Below are positions 36,444-45,935 of a stretch of DNA of 64,000 bases, one piece after another. The notes below the pieces were generated by a model that was given only the letters and a program-made list of their open reading frames with translations, was not told the origin of the DNA and made no database searches. Within the stretch, counting starts at the first letter, position 1. Every line of letters begins with the position of its first letter. The position numbers and the translations under genes were made by a program. This DNA is from Corynebacterium vitaeruminis (GTDB taxonomy: Bacteria; Actinomycetota; Actinomycetes; Mycobacteriales; Mycobacteriaceae): NCBI RefSeq assembly GCF_001054325.1, contig NZ_JVVM01000025.1, positions 62,001-126,000 of the forward strand, read 5' to 3'.

Positions 36444-38132
36444 GTGGCCAAACACAAGTCTCCCTCCAGTCGCCGCGGATCGAAGATTTTCCTCGGCATA
36501 GTCCTCGGTATCTTCGTGCTCTTCGGCGTGTTTTACGCTGTCGATTACGTGCTGAACAAGGATCATGTCCCGCGTGGGTCTACCGTTGCGGGAATCGACA
36601 TCAGCACGCTGAGCGCGAACCACGCCGAGGCCAAGCTCGAAGATCAGCTTGGCGACCTCTCCGCCCACCCGGTGGCGTTGCGTGCCGGCGAACGCACGGC
36701 GGAGGTTCTGCCCGAGGATGCGGGACTGAGCATCGACTGGGAGAAGACGGTCGCCCAAGCTGGCAAGCAGACGGCCAACCCAATCACCTGGGTGCGCAGT
36801 TTCTTTACTACGCGCGAGCTGGATTTGGTCAGCGATATCGATAGCTCCAAGTTCGAGCCTCAGGTCGACCGTCTCGTTGGCGAGCTCACTATTGCGCCCG
36901 TCGATGGTGAGGTCAAGCTTGTCGACGGGCGCGTGGAAACGACCCCACCGGTCATCGGCCAGGATGTCGACCGCAACGCGGTCAGCGAGGATTTGACCGC
37001 TAAGTGGCTGGCGCCGGAGGGCATCGATGTGGAGACGACTACGCACGATCCGGCTATCGGAGAGGATCAGGTTCGCGAGGCGGCTGAGGGAGAGGCCGCT
37101 GACGCGGTATCGGGCCCCATTGTCGCCAAGGGCCGCGATGGCAACGATGGCGTGATTTCTCCGGAGCGCATGGCGGAGGTCATCAGCTTTGTGCCACGCG
37201 ACGGCGCGCTGGTCGCCGATATCAATGTTGATCGCGCACGCGAGATTCTCGAGGAGGGGCTGTCTGCTTCCGAGGTCGATAAACGCAATGCGTCGATACG
37301 CTTCAACGGTGGTTCGCGTGAAGTAGTCCCCTCGGTTGATGGCGTAGCCGTGAAGTGGGAAGAAACCATGAAGGACTTCGCCGAGCGTGTGACTTCGACG
37401 GATAAGCGCGAGTTCGATGCTGTCTACGAGGACCAGCCCGCCACCTACACCACTGAGCAAGCGGAAGGCGCCACCTTCGATGACGTCATTGGTGAGTTCA
37501 CCACCGGTGGCTTCAGCTCGGCATCGGGCACAAACATTGCACTGGTGGCGCAGATGGTCAACGGCGCATTCGTGGCGCCGGGCGATACCTTTAGCCTGAA
37601 TGGCTACACGGGGCCGCGCGGTACTGCGCAGGGCTTTGTCGAGTCGGGCATCATCCTCAACGGCCGCGCTGATAACGCGGTTGGCGGTGGCATTAGCCAG
37701 TTCGCCACCACTTTGTACAATGCTTCATACTTCGCGGGCATGGAGGATGTCGCGCACACTCCGCACAGTTACTACATTTCGCGTTACCCGGCCGGCCGTG
37801 AGGCGACGGTGTACGAGGGGGCGATTGACCTGGCGTTCAAGAACAGCTCCGATACCCCGATTCTCATCGAGGCCGTTGCCACAGGTTCTGACGTCACTGT
37901 GCGTATCAAGGGCGTGAAGAAGGTCGACGTCGAGTCCATCAATGGTGGCCGTTGGGCATACACGCAACCGCAGCGCATGCAGGTAAGTGGCAGTTCCTGC
38001 CAGCCGTCGTCGGGTGCGCAGGGCTTTACCACTTCTGACACACGCGTAATCCGGGACCTCTCTGGCGCGGAAATCTCGCGTGAGACTCAGACTACGGTTT
38101 ATGACCCGCAGCCAATTGTGTCCTGTGGCTAG
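36444..38132 (+). CDS. VanW-family envelope protein with peptidoglycan-binding-like domains
   Basis: The product is 562 residues. After a basic N-terminus comes one membrane helix (about 15-38), two repeats of the PG-binding-4 type (about 60-320, with ATP-independent folds seen next to L,D-transpeptidases), and a VanW domain at about 340-480 (APGDTFSLNGYTGPR, GGGISQFATTLYNA). The function of VanW is unknown; an envelope role is inferred. GTG at 36438 is an alternative start. It stands between the acyltransferase and glmM, so a cell-wall theme is plausible. Confidence 0.82.
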   Translation: MAKHKSPSSRRGSKIFLGIVLGIFVLFGVFYAVDYVLNKDHVPRGSTVAGIDISTLSANHAEAKLEDQLGDLSAHPVALRAGERTAEVLPEDAGLSIDWEKTVAQAGKQTANPITWVRSFFTTRELDLVSDIDSSKFEPQVDRLVGELTIAPVDGEVKLVDGRVETTPPVIGQDVDRNAVSEDLTAKWLAPEGIDVETTTHDPAIGEDQVREAAEGEAADAVSGPIVAKGRDGNDGVISPERMAEVISFVPRDGALVADINVDRAREILEEGLSASEVDKRNASIRFNGGSREVVPSVDGVAVKWEETMKDFAERVTSTDKREFDAVYEDQPATYTTEQAEGATFDDVIGEFTTGGFSSASGTNIALVAQMVNGAFVAPGDTFSLNGYTGPRGTAQGFVESGIILNGRADNAVGGGISQFATTLYNASYFAGMEDVAHTPHSYYISRYPAGREATVYEGAIDLAFKNSSDTPILIEAVATGSDVTVRIKGVKKVDVESINGGRWAYTQPQRMQVSGSSCQPSSGAQGFTTSDTRVIRDLSGAEISRETQTTVYDPQPIVSCG

Positions 38133-38171
38133 TCTGGATTCGCCTGCGCGACCGGCTAAAGTAATACAGCA

Positions 38172-38199
38172 TTGACAATGCAATAGTCCGCGATACCAA
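38172..38199 (+). promoter_or_regulatory. glmM promoter
   Basis: TTGACA (38172-38177), 16 bases, then TACCAA (38194-38199). The mevalonate genes may share this transcript because idi starts 16 bases after glmM. Confidence 0.5.
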
Positions 38200-38243
38200 A
38201 ATCACCAAAACCCCTAAAAATCCCAAGGAGTGGTCTAGCAACA

Positions 38244-39587
38244 ATGGCACGTCTTTTCGGAACAGATGGCGTCCGCGGTTTGGCGAATAAGACTCTGACC
38301 GCACCGTTGGCAATGCAGCTGGGTGCTGCTGCGGCCACTGTGCTGACCAGCGGCACGAATCCCTCGGGGCGTCGTCCCCTGGCCATTGTCGGCCGCGACC
38401 CGCGTGTTTCCGGTGAAATGCTCGCCGCAGCGCTGTCCGCCGGCATGGCTTCCCAGGGTGTCGACGTTTTGCGGGTCGGCGTGCTGCCCACTCCGGCTGT
38501 CGCTTTCCTCACTGACGACTACGGCGCCGACATGGGTGTGATGATTTCGGCTTCTCACAACCCGATGCCGGACAACGGCATCAAGTTCTTCGCTGCTGGC
38601 GGCACCAAGCTTGACGACGCGGTGGAGAAGGAAATCGAACACGCTCTCCACAATCTGCCGGAGACCGGACCCACGGGCACCGGAGTCGGTCGTGTCATCG
38701 AGGAGGCTCCAGACGGGCTCGACCGCTACCTGTTCCACCTCTCCCGTGCTGTCAGCACCAAGCTCGACGGCATTCGCGTCGTGGTGGATTGTGCAAATGG
38801 TGCGGCTTCGCAGGCAGCCCCCATGGCGTACGCGGCCGCCGGTGCCGACGTTGTCGCTATCCACGACAAGCCGAACTCTTACAACATCAACGACAACTGC
38901 GGTTCCACCCACATTGAGGTTCTGCGCGCGGCAGTGCTGGAGCACGGCGCGGATCTGGGGCTGGCTCACGATGGCGATGCCGACCGCTGCCTGGCTGTGG
39001 ACTCGCAGGGCAAAATCGTCGATGGTGACCAAATCATGGCTATTTTGGCCGTCGCCATGAAGGAAGAGGGCCTGCTGCACCACAACACGCTGGTGGCCAC
39101 GGTGATGAGTAACCTCGGCCTCAAGCTGGCGATGGAGGAAAACGATATCGCCCTGCGCACCACCAAGGTCGGCGACCGCTACGTGCTGGCAGATTTGAAC
39201 GCTGGCGGTTACTCGCTCGGCGGTGAGCAGTCGGGGCACGTGGTCATTCCGGATCACGCTACCACTGGTGACGGCACCCTCACTGGCCTGTACCTCATGG
39301 CTCGGATGGCGCGAACCGGGAAGTCACTGGCTGAGCTGGCTTCCGTAATGAAGGTGTTGCCGCAGACTCTTATCAACGTACCGGTGTCGAACAAGGCCGC
39401 AATCCTGGAGTCTGATGAGGTCAAGGCCGCCATTGAGGCAGCCGAGGAGAAGCTGGGTTCCACCGGTCGCGTGCTGCTGCGCCCGTCCGGCACCGAGGAG
39501 CTCTTCCGCGTAATGGTAGAGGCCGCCGATGCGGAATCGGCGCGCAAGATTGCCGGGGAGTTAGCTGCTGTCGTGGCCGCAGTCTAG
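38244..39587 (+). CDS. glmM: Phosphoglucosamine mutase
   Basis: GlmM converts glucosamine 6-phosphate to glucosamine 1-phosphate for UDP-GlcNAc and peptidoglycan. The 447-residue protein has the start [15 protein letters not shown], the phosphoserine loop [12 protein letters not shown], the magnesium loop DGDADRC and the C-terminal phosphate-binding [18 protein letters not shown] lies about 14 bases before the ATG, a rather long spacing. The gene lies next to rpsI in related genomes; here two envelope genes intervene. glmS, the preceding enzyme, is 9 kb downstream. Confidence 0.98.
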   Translation: MARLFGTDGVRGLANKTLTAPLAMQLGAAAATVLTSGTNPSGRRPLAIVGRDPRVSGEMLAAALSAGMASQGVDVLRVGVLPTPAVAFLTDDYGADMGVMISASHNPMPDNGIKFFAAGGTKLDDAVEKEIEHALHNLPETGPTGTGVGRVIEEAPDGLDRYLFHLSRAVSTKLDGIRVVVDCANGAASQAAPMAYAAAGADVVAIHDKPNSYNINDNCGSTHIEVLRAAVLEHGADLGLAHDGDADRCLAVDSQGKIVDGDQIMAILAVAMKEEGLLHHNTLVATVMSNLGLKLAMEENDIALRTTKVGDRYVLADLNAGGYSLGGEQSGHVVIPDHATTGDGTLTGLYLMARMARTGKSLAELASVMKVLPQTLINVPVSNKAAILESDEVKAAIEAAEEKLGSTGRVLLRPSGTEELFRVMVEAADAESARKIAGELAAVVAAV

Positions 39588-39603
39588 AGTCAGGAGTGTG
39601 GAA

Positions 39604-40260
39604 ATGAATGACGCGCCAGAGGACATTAAAGCCCGTTTTGCCCCGGGTGAAGCCGACATCCAGGTAGAGGTTGTCGATCGTGATGGCCGGGTACTCGGTA
39701 CCGTCGGCAAGCTTGAAGCACACGTTCCGCCGGGAATTTTGCACCGCGCCTTTTCCCTTTTCCTTTTCGATGAGCAGGGGCGCATGCTGCTGCAGCGCCG
39801 TGCGGAGTCGAAGTATCACTCGCCACTGCTGTTGACGAATGCGACCTGCTCGCACCCGCTGCCGGGGGAGCCGGTGGCTGATGCCGTTGAGCGTCGCGCG
39901 AAGGAAGAGCTCGGTGCGGATGTCTCCCACTTGGAGGAGATTGGCATCGTCATTTACCAGGTCATTGATGATCGTTCGGGTCTGGCGGAGTACGAGTACA
40001 ACCACGTGTACGCCGGTATCGTCGATCCCAAGTCGGTGGACATCAACCCAGATGAAGTCGATGAAGTGGTGTACGTGACACCGCAAGAGTTGGCCGAGCG
40101 TCGTGCCAACGAGCCGATGACCGAGTGGTTCAATCACGTCTGGGGCGTCGGTGCGGAGAAGTTCTCCAAGTACGGCTTTGACATTGCGGGTGTGCCGGGC
40201 ATCCATGGACCCGCGGAGGCGCAGGCTGCCGCACAGTCGGTTTCGGAAAGGGATGTGTAG
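39604..40260 (+). CDS. idi: Type I isopentenyl-diphosphate isomerase
   Basis: Idi interconverts IPP and DMAPP. It is a Nudix-fold, metal-dependent type I enzyme of 218 residues, with the catalytic cysteine in TNATCSHP and the acidic block EYEYNHVYAG. Most bacterial mevalonate clusters use the unrelated type II enzyme instead. CAGGAG is spaced seven bases from the ATG at 39604; a GTG at 39598 is too close. It heads the mevalonate cluster and sits 16 bases after glmM. Confidence 0.94.
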   Translation: MNDAPEDIKARFAPGEADIQVEVVDRDGRVLGTVGKLEAHVPPGILHRAFSLFLFDEQGRMLLQRRAESKYHSPLLLTNATCSHPLPGEPVADAVERRAKEELGADVSHLEEIGIVIYQVIDDRSGLAEYEYNHVYAGIVDPKSVDINPDEVDEVVYVTPQELAERRANEPMTEWFNHVWGVGAEKFSKYGFDIAGVPGIHGPAEAQAAAQSVSERDV

Positions 40261-40264
40261 CTTC

Positions 40265-41290
40265 GTGACCAGCGTAGAAAACGCCAGCGTCGACGACTTC
40301 GGCCTCGACAAATCCGAGGAATTGGAGACCGGAGAGTTCTATGCCCTGGCCAACGAGCAGGGTGCCGCATTCGGTGAAGGGCATGCCAAGTCGATTCTGT
40401 TGGGCGAGCATTCTGTCGTCTATGGCAAGCCGGCTATTGCGCTGCCGGTGACATCGCTGCGCACGATGGCGTGGATTGACCGCGTGGAGGATTCTCCCGT
40501 GCTGTTTTCCATGGATGGCGAGGTCATTGACATCGACGAGCTGCCGGAGCGCTTTTCCTCCATCGCCGCTGCACTCCGCGCTGGCCTGCGCACCTTCGAT
40601 ATTCCCGAACGCGACCTGCTGGTTCGTCTCCGCTCGGGTATCCCGCCGGCCGCGGGGTTGGGCGGTTCTGCCGCGGTGGCACATGCGCTTATCGACGCCG
40701 TGCGTGACCTCGCCGGCGGCACTTTGACCGAGCGCCAGCGCTTTGACCTGGTGCAGGAAGCTGAGCGTCTGGCGCACGGTAACCCCTCAGGCCTGGATGC
40801 CACGGTTGCTCGTGCCTCGCGTCCGGTCTATTTCAAGCAGGGCGATTTCCGTCCGCTGAAGGTGACCAAGAAGATGTGGCTGGTGCTAGGTGACACCGGT
40901 GTGCGCGGCTCGACGTCGCTGGCCGTTGCTCGCGTGCGTGGTTTCGTCGATTCGCACCGAGTCCACGGCCAGGAATTGTTGGATCACTTGGGGCAGTTGA
41001 CCGATGCCGCGGTGCACAACCTGGCCAAGGGCGATTTTGTCCGTCTGGGACATCGCATGGACTCGGCGCAGGAAGCGCTAGAGGAACTAGGTGTTGGGCA
41101 TGAGTCCATCACTGATCTCGTCACCGCCGCACGTCTGGCGGGTGCCCACGGTGCGAAGCTCACTGGTGCCGGTTGCGGTGGCTGTGTGATGGCGCTGGCA
41201 GAGTCTGCCGATCACGCGGAACTGATTAGCCATGCCATGATGGGCGCCAATGCCGTTGCTACTTGGACTGTGGAGGTAAATCCCTCGTGA
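40265..41290 (+). CDS. mvk: Mevalonate kinase
   Basis: This GHMP-family kinase phosphorylates mevalonate to 5-phosphomevalonate. The 341-residue product has the N-terminal motif GHAKSILLGEHSVVYG, the ATP-binding loop PPAAGLGGSAAVAHA and the C-terminal KLTGAGCGGCVM. The longest reading frame would start at 40151 inside idi, so I chose the GTG at 40265, four bases after the idi stop with AAAGGGA upstream. It overlaps mvaD by four bases. Confidence 0.95.
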   Translation: MTSVENASVDDFGLDKSEELETGEFYALANEQGAAFGEGHAKSILLGEHSVVYGKPAIALPVTSLRTMAWIDRVEDSPVLFSMDGEVIDIDELPERFSSIAAALRAGLRTFDIPERDLLVRLRSGIPPAAGLGGSAAVAHALIDAVRDLAGGTLTERQRFDLVQEAERLAHGNPSGLDATVARASRPVYFKQGDFRPLKVTKKMWLVLGDTGVRGSTSLAVARVRGFVDSHRVHGQELLDHLGQLTDAAVHNLAKGDFVRLGHRMDSAQEALEELGVGHESITDLVTAARLAGAHGAKLTGAGCGGCVMALAESADHAELISHAMMGANAVATWTVEVNPS

Positions 41291-42264
41291 CCACGACCGC
41301 TACCGCCGTCGCTCATCCCAACATCGCCCTGATTAAGTACTGGGGCAAGCGCGATGAGGCCGTGCAGCTGCCAGCCACAGGTTCGCTGTCCCTGACGCTG
41401 GGCATCGCTCCGACGACGACCACGGTGTCGCTTATCGACGACCCCAGCGTCACCGCCGACTCGGGCACCCTGAACGGCCAGGAGATGGTGGGCAAGGATC
41501 TCGCCCGCGTCCAGAAGTTTTTGGATTTAGTTCGCGAACGTGCGGGCAGCTCTGCCTTTGCTGAGGTGACCAGCACCAATGAGATTCCGACCGGTGCTGG
41601 CCTGGCTTCGTCCGCGTCGGGTTTTGGCGCTCTCGCGCTGGCCGCGGCGAAGGCCTATGGCCTGGATTACACCCCGGAACAGCTCTCAGCTCTGGCTCGC
41701 CGCGGCTCCGGCTCGGCCTGTCGTTCCATTTTCGGTGGCCTCGTCGAGTGGCTGCCCGGCGATGATGATGCTTCCAGCCACGCAGTAGCCCTGCCGGATT
41801 CCGGCCTGGACCTCTCGCTGGTCGTGGCAGTTCTGGCTCCTGGCCGCAAGAAGATCGACAGCCGTGCTGCCATGCGGCGCACCGTCCAGACGTCACCGTT
41901 CTTCCCGGCGTGGGTGGAGCAGGTGCCCCGCGATATCGAGGACATGAAGGCCGCTATTTCTGCTGCGGACTTCACTGCAGTCGGCGAGCTTGCCGAGGCC
42001 AACGCCATGCGCATGCACGCCACCATGTTGGGGGCTCTTCCTCCGGTGCGTTACTGGAACCCGGATTCGGTGGCGGCTCTCGATCTCGTCGCTACGCTGC
42101 GTGACGAGGGCACCGAGTGCTACGCCACCATGGATGCCGGCCCGAACGTGAAGGTGCTGTGCCGAAGTGGCGATGCCGAGACTATCGCCCAGCGTTTCCG
42201 CGCAGAGTTCGAAGACATCGATGTGCTGGTCTCCAGTTCTGGCCCGGGCGCATACTTGGTGTAG
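41287..42264 (+). CDS. mvaD: Diphosphomevalonate decarboxylase
   Basis: The enzyme turns 5-diphosphomevalonate into IPP with ATP. The 325-residue protein has the family start HPNIALIKYWGKRDE, the P-loop PTGAGLASSASGFGA, GSGSACRSIFGG and the catalytic aspartate region TMDAGPNVKVL. The GTG start overlaps the mvk stop (GTGA), with GGAGG eleven bases upstream, so the two are coupled. This gene proves that the pathway is the classical bacterial/eukaryotic mevalonate route and not the archaeal variant. Confidence 0.96.
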   Translation: MTTTATAVAHPNIALIKYWGKRDEAVQLPATGSLSLTLGIAPTTTTVSLIDDPSVTADSGTLNGQEMVGKDLARVQKFLDLVRERAGSSAFAEVTSTNEIPTGAGLASSASGFGALALAAAKAYGLDYTPEQLSALARRGSGSACRSIFGGLVEWLPGDDDASSHAVALPDSGLDLSLVVAVLAPGRKKIDSRAAMRRTVQTSPFFPAWVEQVPRDIEDMKAAISAADFTAVGELAEANAMRMHATMLGALPPVRYWNPDSVAALDLVATLRDEGTECYATMDAGPNVKVLCRSGDAETIAQRFRAEFEDIDVLVSSSGPGAYLV

Positions 42265-42276
42265 CTGGGGGAGTAG

Positions 42277-43362
42277 TTGAGCAACACTAAAGGCGAACCT
42301 ATCGAAAGCGAGTCCATCGGCCGCGGCTGCGGCAAGCTGTATCTCACTGGCGAATATGCGGTGATGGATGTCGAGGGACTGGCCGTCATCGCAGGTGTCG
42401 ACCGCTATGTGACGGTTCGGTGCCGCGATGCCGAACCATCGCAGTCAGTCTCTCGCGTGTACTCCAGCTATTACGGCCTGCAGGGGCGCGTCATTGACGT
42501 GGATGCGCCAGATGACATCGCTACCCATACGATTTCGCTGGTCTATCGCATTGCCGCGGCCACCCCAGAGAGCCCCATCAATATCGTTATCGAATCGGAC
42601 CTCGATGACTCCGCCAGCGGTGCGAAGTATGGCCTGGGATCCTCTGGGGCTGTCGCTGTGGCTGTGACTCGCGCACTAGGGGCACACCTTGGTCTGGAGC
42701 TCGATTCGCTGCGGGTCTACAAGATTGCGATGGTGGCCACGCTCTTGGCCGGTGCGGCGGGCTCCGGCGGCGATATCGCGTGCTCCGCGCACGGAGGGGC
42801 GGTACTCTACCGCCGCCCGAATCCGACAGCGCTCGCAGAACTCGTGGCGGCCGATCCTGTCGCCGCCGTGGCGGCACCGTGGCCGAATCTTCGCATTGAT
42901 GCCCGCGCCGACCTCGGGGGGCTACAACTGTTGGTCGGCTGGACGGGCAGTCCGGTGAAGACGGACTCGCAGTTGAAGAAGGCCGGTGGCGCAGACCGTG
43001 ATTTTGTGCGCGGGGTCTCGTCGATAAGCGAAAAGCTCTGGCAGGCGCTTGCCGACGGAGACCGCACCGCGGCGTTTGCCTGCCTGCGCGAGAATCGGGC
43101 GCTGCTGCAGGCCTACGAGCGCGAGCGTGCGGTGTGCATCGAGACGGAGAAGCTGAAAGCGCTCGCCGACATCGCCGATGCCGCGGGCGCTGCGGGTAAG
43201 AGCAGTGGCTCCGGCGGTGGCGACTGTGGAATTGCGCTGGTGGGAGCCTCAAATGGTGCCGATGCTGAGAGTTCGACCCGAGAGACTGCCACAGACATCA
43301 CCGCGCGCTGGCGCTCCGCTGGTATCCAGCCGTTGCCGCTGAAGTTGGCAGCCCAACTTTGA
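42277..43362 (+). CDS. Phosphomevalonate kinase
   Basis: This GHMP-family kinase makes 5-diphosphomevalonate (known as mvaK2 or pmk in other bacteria). The 361-residue product shows GKLYLTGEYAVMD, the ATP loop KYGLGSSGAVAVAV, GAAGSGGDIACSAHGG and SGSGGGDCGIAL. It appears to start at a TTG (42277) with GGGGGAG three to four bases away; no ATG or GTG close by fits. It sits 12 bases after mvaD. Confidence 0.92.
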   Translation: MSNTKGEPIESESIGRGCGKLYLTGEYAVMDVEGLAVIAGVDRYVTVRCRDAEPSQSVSRVYSSYYGLQGRVIDVDAPDDIATHTISLVYRIAAATPESPINIVIESDLDDSASGAKYGLGSSGAVAVAVTRALGAHLGLELDSLRVYKIAMVATLLAGAAGSGGDIACSAHGGAVLYRRPNPTALAELVAADPVAAVAAPWPNLRIDARADLGGLQLLVGWTGSPVKTDSQLKKAGGADRDFVRGVSSISEKLWQALADGDRTAAFACLRENRALLQAYERERAVCIETEKLKALADIADAAGAAGKSSGSGGGDCGIALVGASNGADAESSTRETATDITARWRSAGIQPLPLKLAAQL

Positions 43363-43385
43363 CCACAATTTTTTGACCGTAGAAT
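43359..43385 (+). promoter_or_regulatory. Possible internal promoter before hmgR
   Basis: TTGACC (43359-43364) and TAGAAT (43380-43385) lie 15 bases apart in the 93-base gap between the phosphomevalonate kinase and HMG-CoA reductase genes. The short spacer makes it uncertain. Confidence 0.3.
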
Positions 43386-43455
43386 TTAAGACAGCTGGAA
43401 ATTACACAAGCTGGGAACCGAAGCTGCATGCAGCTAGAAAGGGTCGGTTAGGACA

Positions 43456-44511
43456 ATGGCTGAAAAGAGCTCGCACGACCTGGAATATGCACACGTACCA
43501 CTGAGCTGGATTGGCCCGGTGCGCATTAGTGGCAACGTCATGAATGACGAGGTGAAGATTCCGCTGGCTACCTACGAGACCCCGCTGTGGCCGTCCTGTG
43601 GTCGCGGTGCGAAGGTCTCCCGCATGATTGAAGGTGGTATTACCTGCACCTTCGTCGGCGAGAAGATGACTCGCTCGGTAATTTTCACTCTTGACTCGGC
43701 AGCTGACGCCGTCGTTGCGCGCGACAACATCCTGTCTCGTTATGACGAGCTGAAGAAAGTCGTGGAGTCCTCCTCGCGTTTTGCCAAGCTGGTGGATATT
43801 CACTTCCAGATTGCATCGCGTCTGCTCTTTGTCCGCTTTGGCTTCTTCTCCGGCGACGCTTCCGGCCACAACATGGCCACGCTGGCGTCTGAGCGTCTGA
43901 TGTCCTACCTGATGGAGCAGATGCCGGAGCTGGGCTACGGCTCCATCTCGGGCAACTATTGCACCGATAAGAAGACCTCCGCTGTAAACGGCATTCTCGG
44001 CCGCGGTAAATACGTGATTGCCGAGGCCATCATTCCGGAGCCGGTAGTGCGCGAGCGTCTGCGCACCACCGCTAAGCGCCTGGCCGAGCTCAACGAGCGC
44101 AAGAATCTCGTCGGCTCCATCATGGCCGGTTCGCTGCGCAGCGGTAATGCTCACTATGCCAATATGCTGCTGGGCTTTTACCTCGCCACCGGCCAGGACG
44201 CCGCGAATATCGTGGAAGGCTCGCAGGGGCTGACGCAGGTAGAGGCGCTTGACGACGGCTCCGTGCGCTTTAGCTGCACCCTGCCACATTTGATCGTCGG
44301 TTCCGTGGGCAACGGCAAGGGCTTGGACTTCGTGGAGAAGAATCTCACCGCCCTTGGTTGCAAGGAGGACCGTGAGCCAGGCGAGAATGCCCGTCGTCTA
44401 GCAGCGTGCTGCGCGGCGATTGTCTGGTGTGGCGAGCTTTCCCTGCTCGCGGCGCAGACGAATCCGGGTGAGCTGATGGAGGCGCACGTTTCTATTGAGC
44501 GTGCGAAGTAG
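43456..44511 (+). CDS. hmgR: Hydroxymethylglutaryl-CoA reductase
   Basis: The enzyme reduces HMG-CoA to mevalonate. The 351-residue soluble protein has no N-terminal membrane domain. Conserved parts are GPVRISGNV near the start, SGDASGHNMATLASE (in place of the common GDAMGMNM), YCTDKKTSAVNG with the catalytic lysine, GSLRSGNAHYAN and LPHLIVGSVGNG. These place it nearer class I. TAGGA precedes the ATG at 43456. HMG-CoA synthase follows after 208 bases. Confidence 0.94.
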   Translation: MAEKSSHDLEYAHVPLSWIGPVRISGNVMNDEVKIPLATYETPLWPSCGRGAKVSRMIEGGITCTFVGEKMTRSVIFTLDSAADAVVARDNILSRYDELKKVVESSSRFAKLVDIHFQIASRLLFVRFGFFSGDASGHNMATLASERLMSYLMEQMPELGYGSISGNYCTDKKTSAVNGILGRGKYVIAEAIIPEPVVRERLRTTAKRLAELNERKNLVGSIMAGSLRSGNAHYANMLLGFYLATGQDAANIVEGSQGLTQVEALDDGSVRFSCTLPHLIVGSVGNGKGLDFVEKNLTALGCKEDREPGENARRLAACCAAIVWCGELSLLAAQTNPGELMEAHVSIERAK

Positions 44512-44512
44512 C

Positions 44513-44549
44513 GGTTTGCGAATAGTTGTTCACGACAATTCGCAAAACC
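44513..44549. other. Inverted repeat after hmgR
   Basis: GGTTTGCGAAT (44513-44523) and ATTCGCAAAACC (44538-44549) pair with one bulged base directly after the hmgR stop. No T run follows, so it may be a weak terminator, an mRNA stabiliser or an operator of hmgS. Confidence 0.4.
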
Positions 44550-44719
44550 TAAGACAAATCTCAGGTAAACGCGCTAGATTTCTGTAGTAGGCAATTACCA
44601 TTTTGTGGGCAAAATATCCCGTGGTCTGATGACTGCTCTGATGGTCGTTCTGATGACATGGGATGTTTCGTCGCCCGATATTTCTTAAAAACTGTAGAGG
44701 TAGTGAAGGCACGGTTTTG

Positions 44720-45910
44720 ATGACAACAAGCAATGTGACCCCGATCGGTATTGATGACATCGCCTTTGCGACGGGTTCGTACTGCATTGACCTCGCCGAT
44801 ATTGCGCCCCGACTCGGTGCGGAACCGGCAAAGTACCACAAGGGCCTGGGGCAGGAACGCTCCAGCGTGGTTGCCTCTGACGAAGACCCGGTGACGATGG
44901 CCGCGGCGGCGGTGAAGAAGATTGTGGACCGCCACGGTATCGACGGCGTACGCACCATCATGTTCGCCACGGAGACCGGTATCGACCAGTCAAAGGCCGC
45001 TGCCGTCTACGTGCATGAGATGGTCGGTCTTGACCCGCACACGCGCTCGGTTGAGCTGAAGCAGGCCTGCTATTCCGGTACTGCGGCGCTGCAGTTCGCG
45101 TGCGCTCTGGTGGCGCGCAATCCGGAGGAGAAGGTCATCGTTGTCGCCTCCGACATTGCCCGCTATGACTTGGACTCCGCTGCGGAGCCGACTCAGGGCG
45201 CTGGCGCTGTGGCCATGCTGGTGACTGCCAACCCGCGCATCCTGGCTATCGATGCGGCCTCTGGTGTTTTCACTCGCGAGGTCATGGACTTCTGGCGTCC
45301 GAACCACCGCAGCCAGGCGTTGGTGGAGGGCAAGCTCTCTATTAGCGCCTACATCGATGCTGTGCAGGGCGCTTACGAGGACTACCGTGCCCGTGGCGGT
45401 GTGGACTTCAGCGAGATTGACTACTTCAGCTACCACCAGCCGTTTACCAAGATGGCCTACAAGGCACACCGCCAGCTTTCGGCCAATAACGGTGTGGAGC
45501 TCACCGCAGAGGACGAGGTCCGCCAACTCGGTCCAACCACCGGGTACAACCGCATCATCGGTAACTCCTACACAGCATCGGCCTATTTCGGTCTGCTATC
45601 GCTGTTGGATACCGAGAAGGACCTGGCTGGTAAGAAGGTCGCCGTTGTGTCCTATGGCTCCGGCTCTGTCGCTGAGTTTCTCACCGGCAATGTGGTCGAG
45701 GGCTACGAGTCCCAGCTGCGTGTTGAGGACAACGCCCGAGAACTGGATGACCGCGTAAAGCTCGATGACCCGACCTACTACCGCCACGCTCAAGTGACAC
45801 ATGAAGATCCGGGTGAGTACTCCAACCTGGGAGACGATGCTCTGATCGGCACCGGTCCATTCAGCTTCACCGGTGTTGAGGGGTGCAAGCGCATCTACCG
45901 CGCTCGTTAG
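44720..45910 (+). CDS. hmgS: Hydroxymethylglutaryl-CoA synthase
   Basis: The enzyme condenses acetyl-CoA with acetoacetyl-CoA to HMG-CoA, the entry step of the mevalonate route. The 396-residue thiolase-fold protein has the catalytic glutamate in FATETGID, the cysteine in LKQACYSGTAAL, and the histidine in SYHQPFTKMAYKAH. The long frame starts at 44663, but the ATG at 44720 matches family starts (NVTPIGIDDIAFATG). It closes the mevalonate cluster. Confidence 0.95.
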   Translation: MTTSNVTPIGIDDIAFATGSYCIDLADIAPRLGAEPAKYHKGLGQERSSVVASDEDPVTMAAAAVKKIVDRHGIDGVRTIMFATETGIDQSKAAAVYVHEMVGLDPHTRSVELKQACYSGTAALQFACALVARNPEEKVIVVASDIARYDLDSAAEPTQGAGAVAMLVTANPRILAIDAASGVFTREVMDFWRPNHRSQALVEGKLSISAYIDAVQGAYEDYRARGGVDFSEIDYFSYHQPFTKMAYKAHRQLSANNGVELTAEDEVRQLGPTTGYNRIIGNSYTASAYFGLLSLLDTEKDLAGKKVAVVSYGSGSVAEFLTGNVVEGYESQLRVEDNARELDDRVKLDDPTYYRHAQVTHEDPGEYSNLGDDALIGTGPFSFTGVEGCKRIYRAR

Positions 45911-45935
45911 CCGGGGGCACCCGCGCTGGTGCCTC

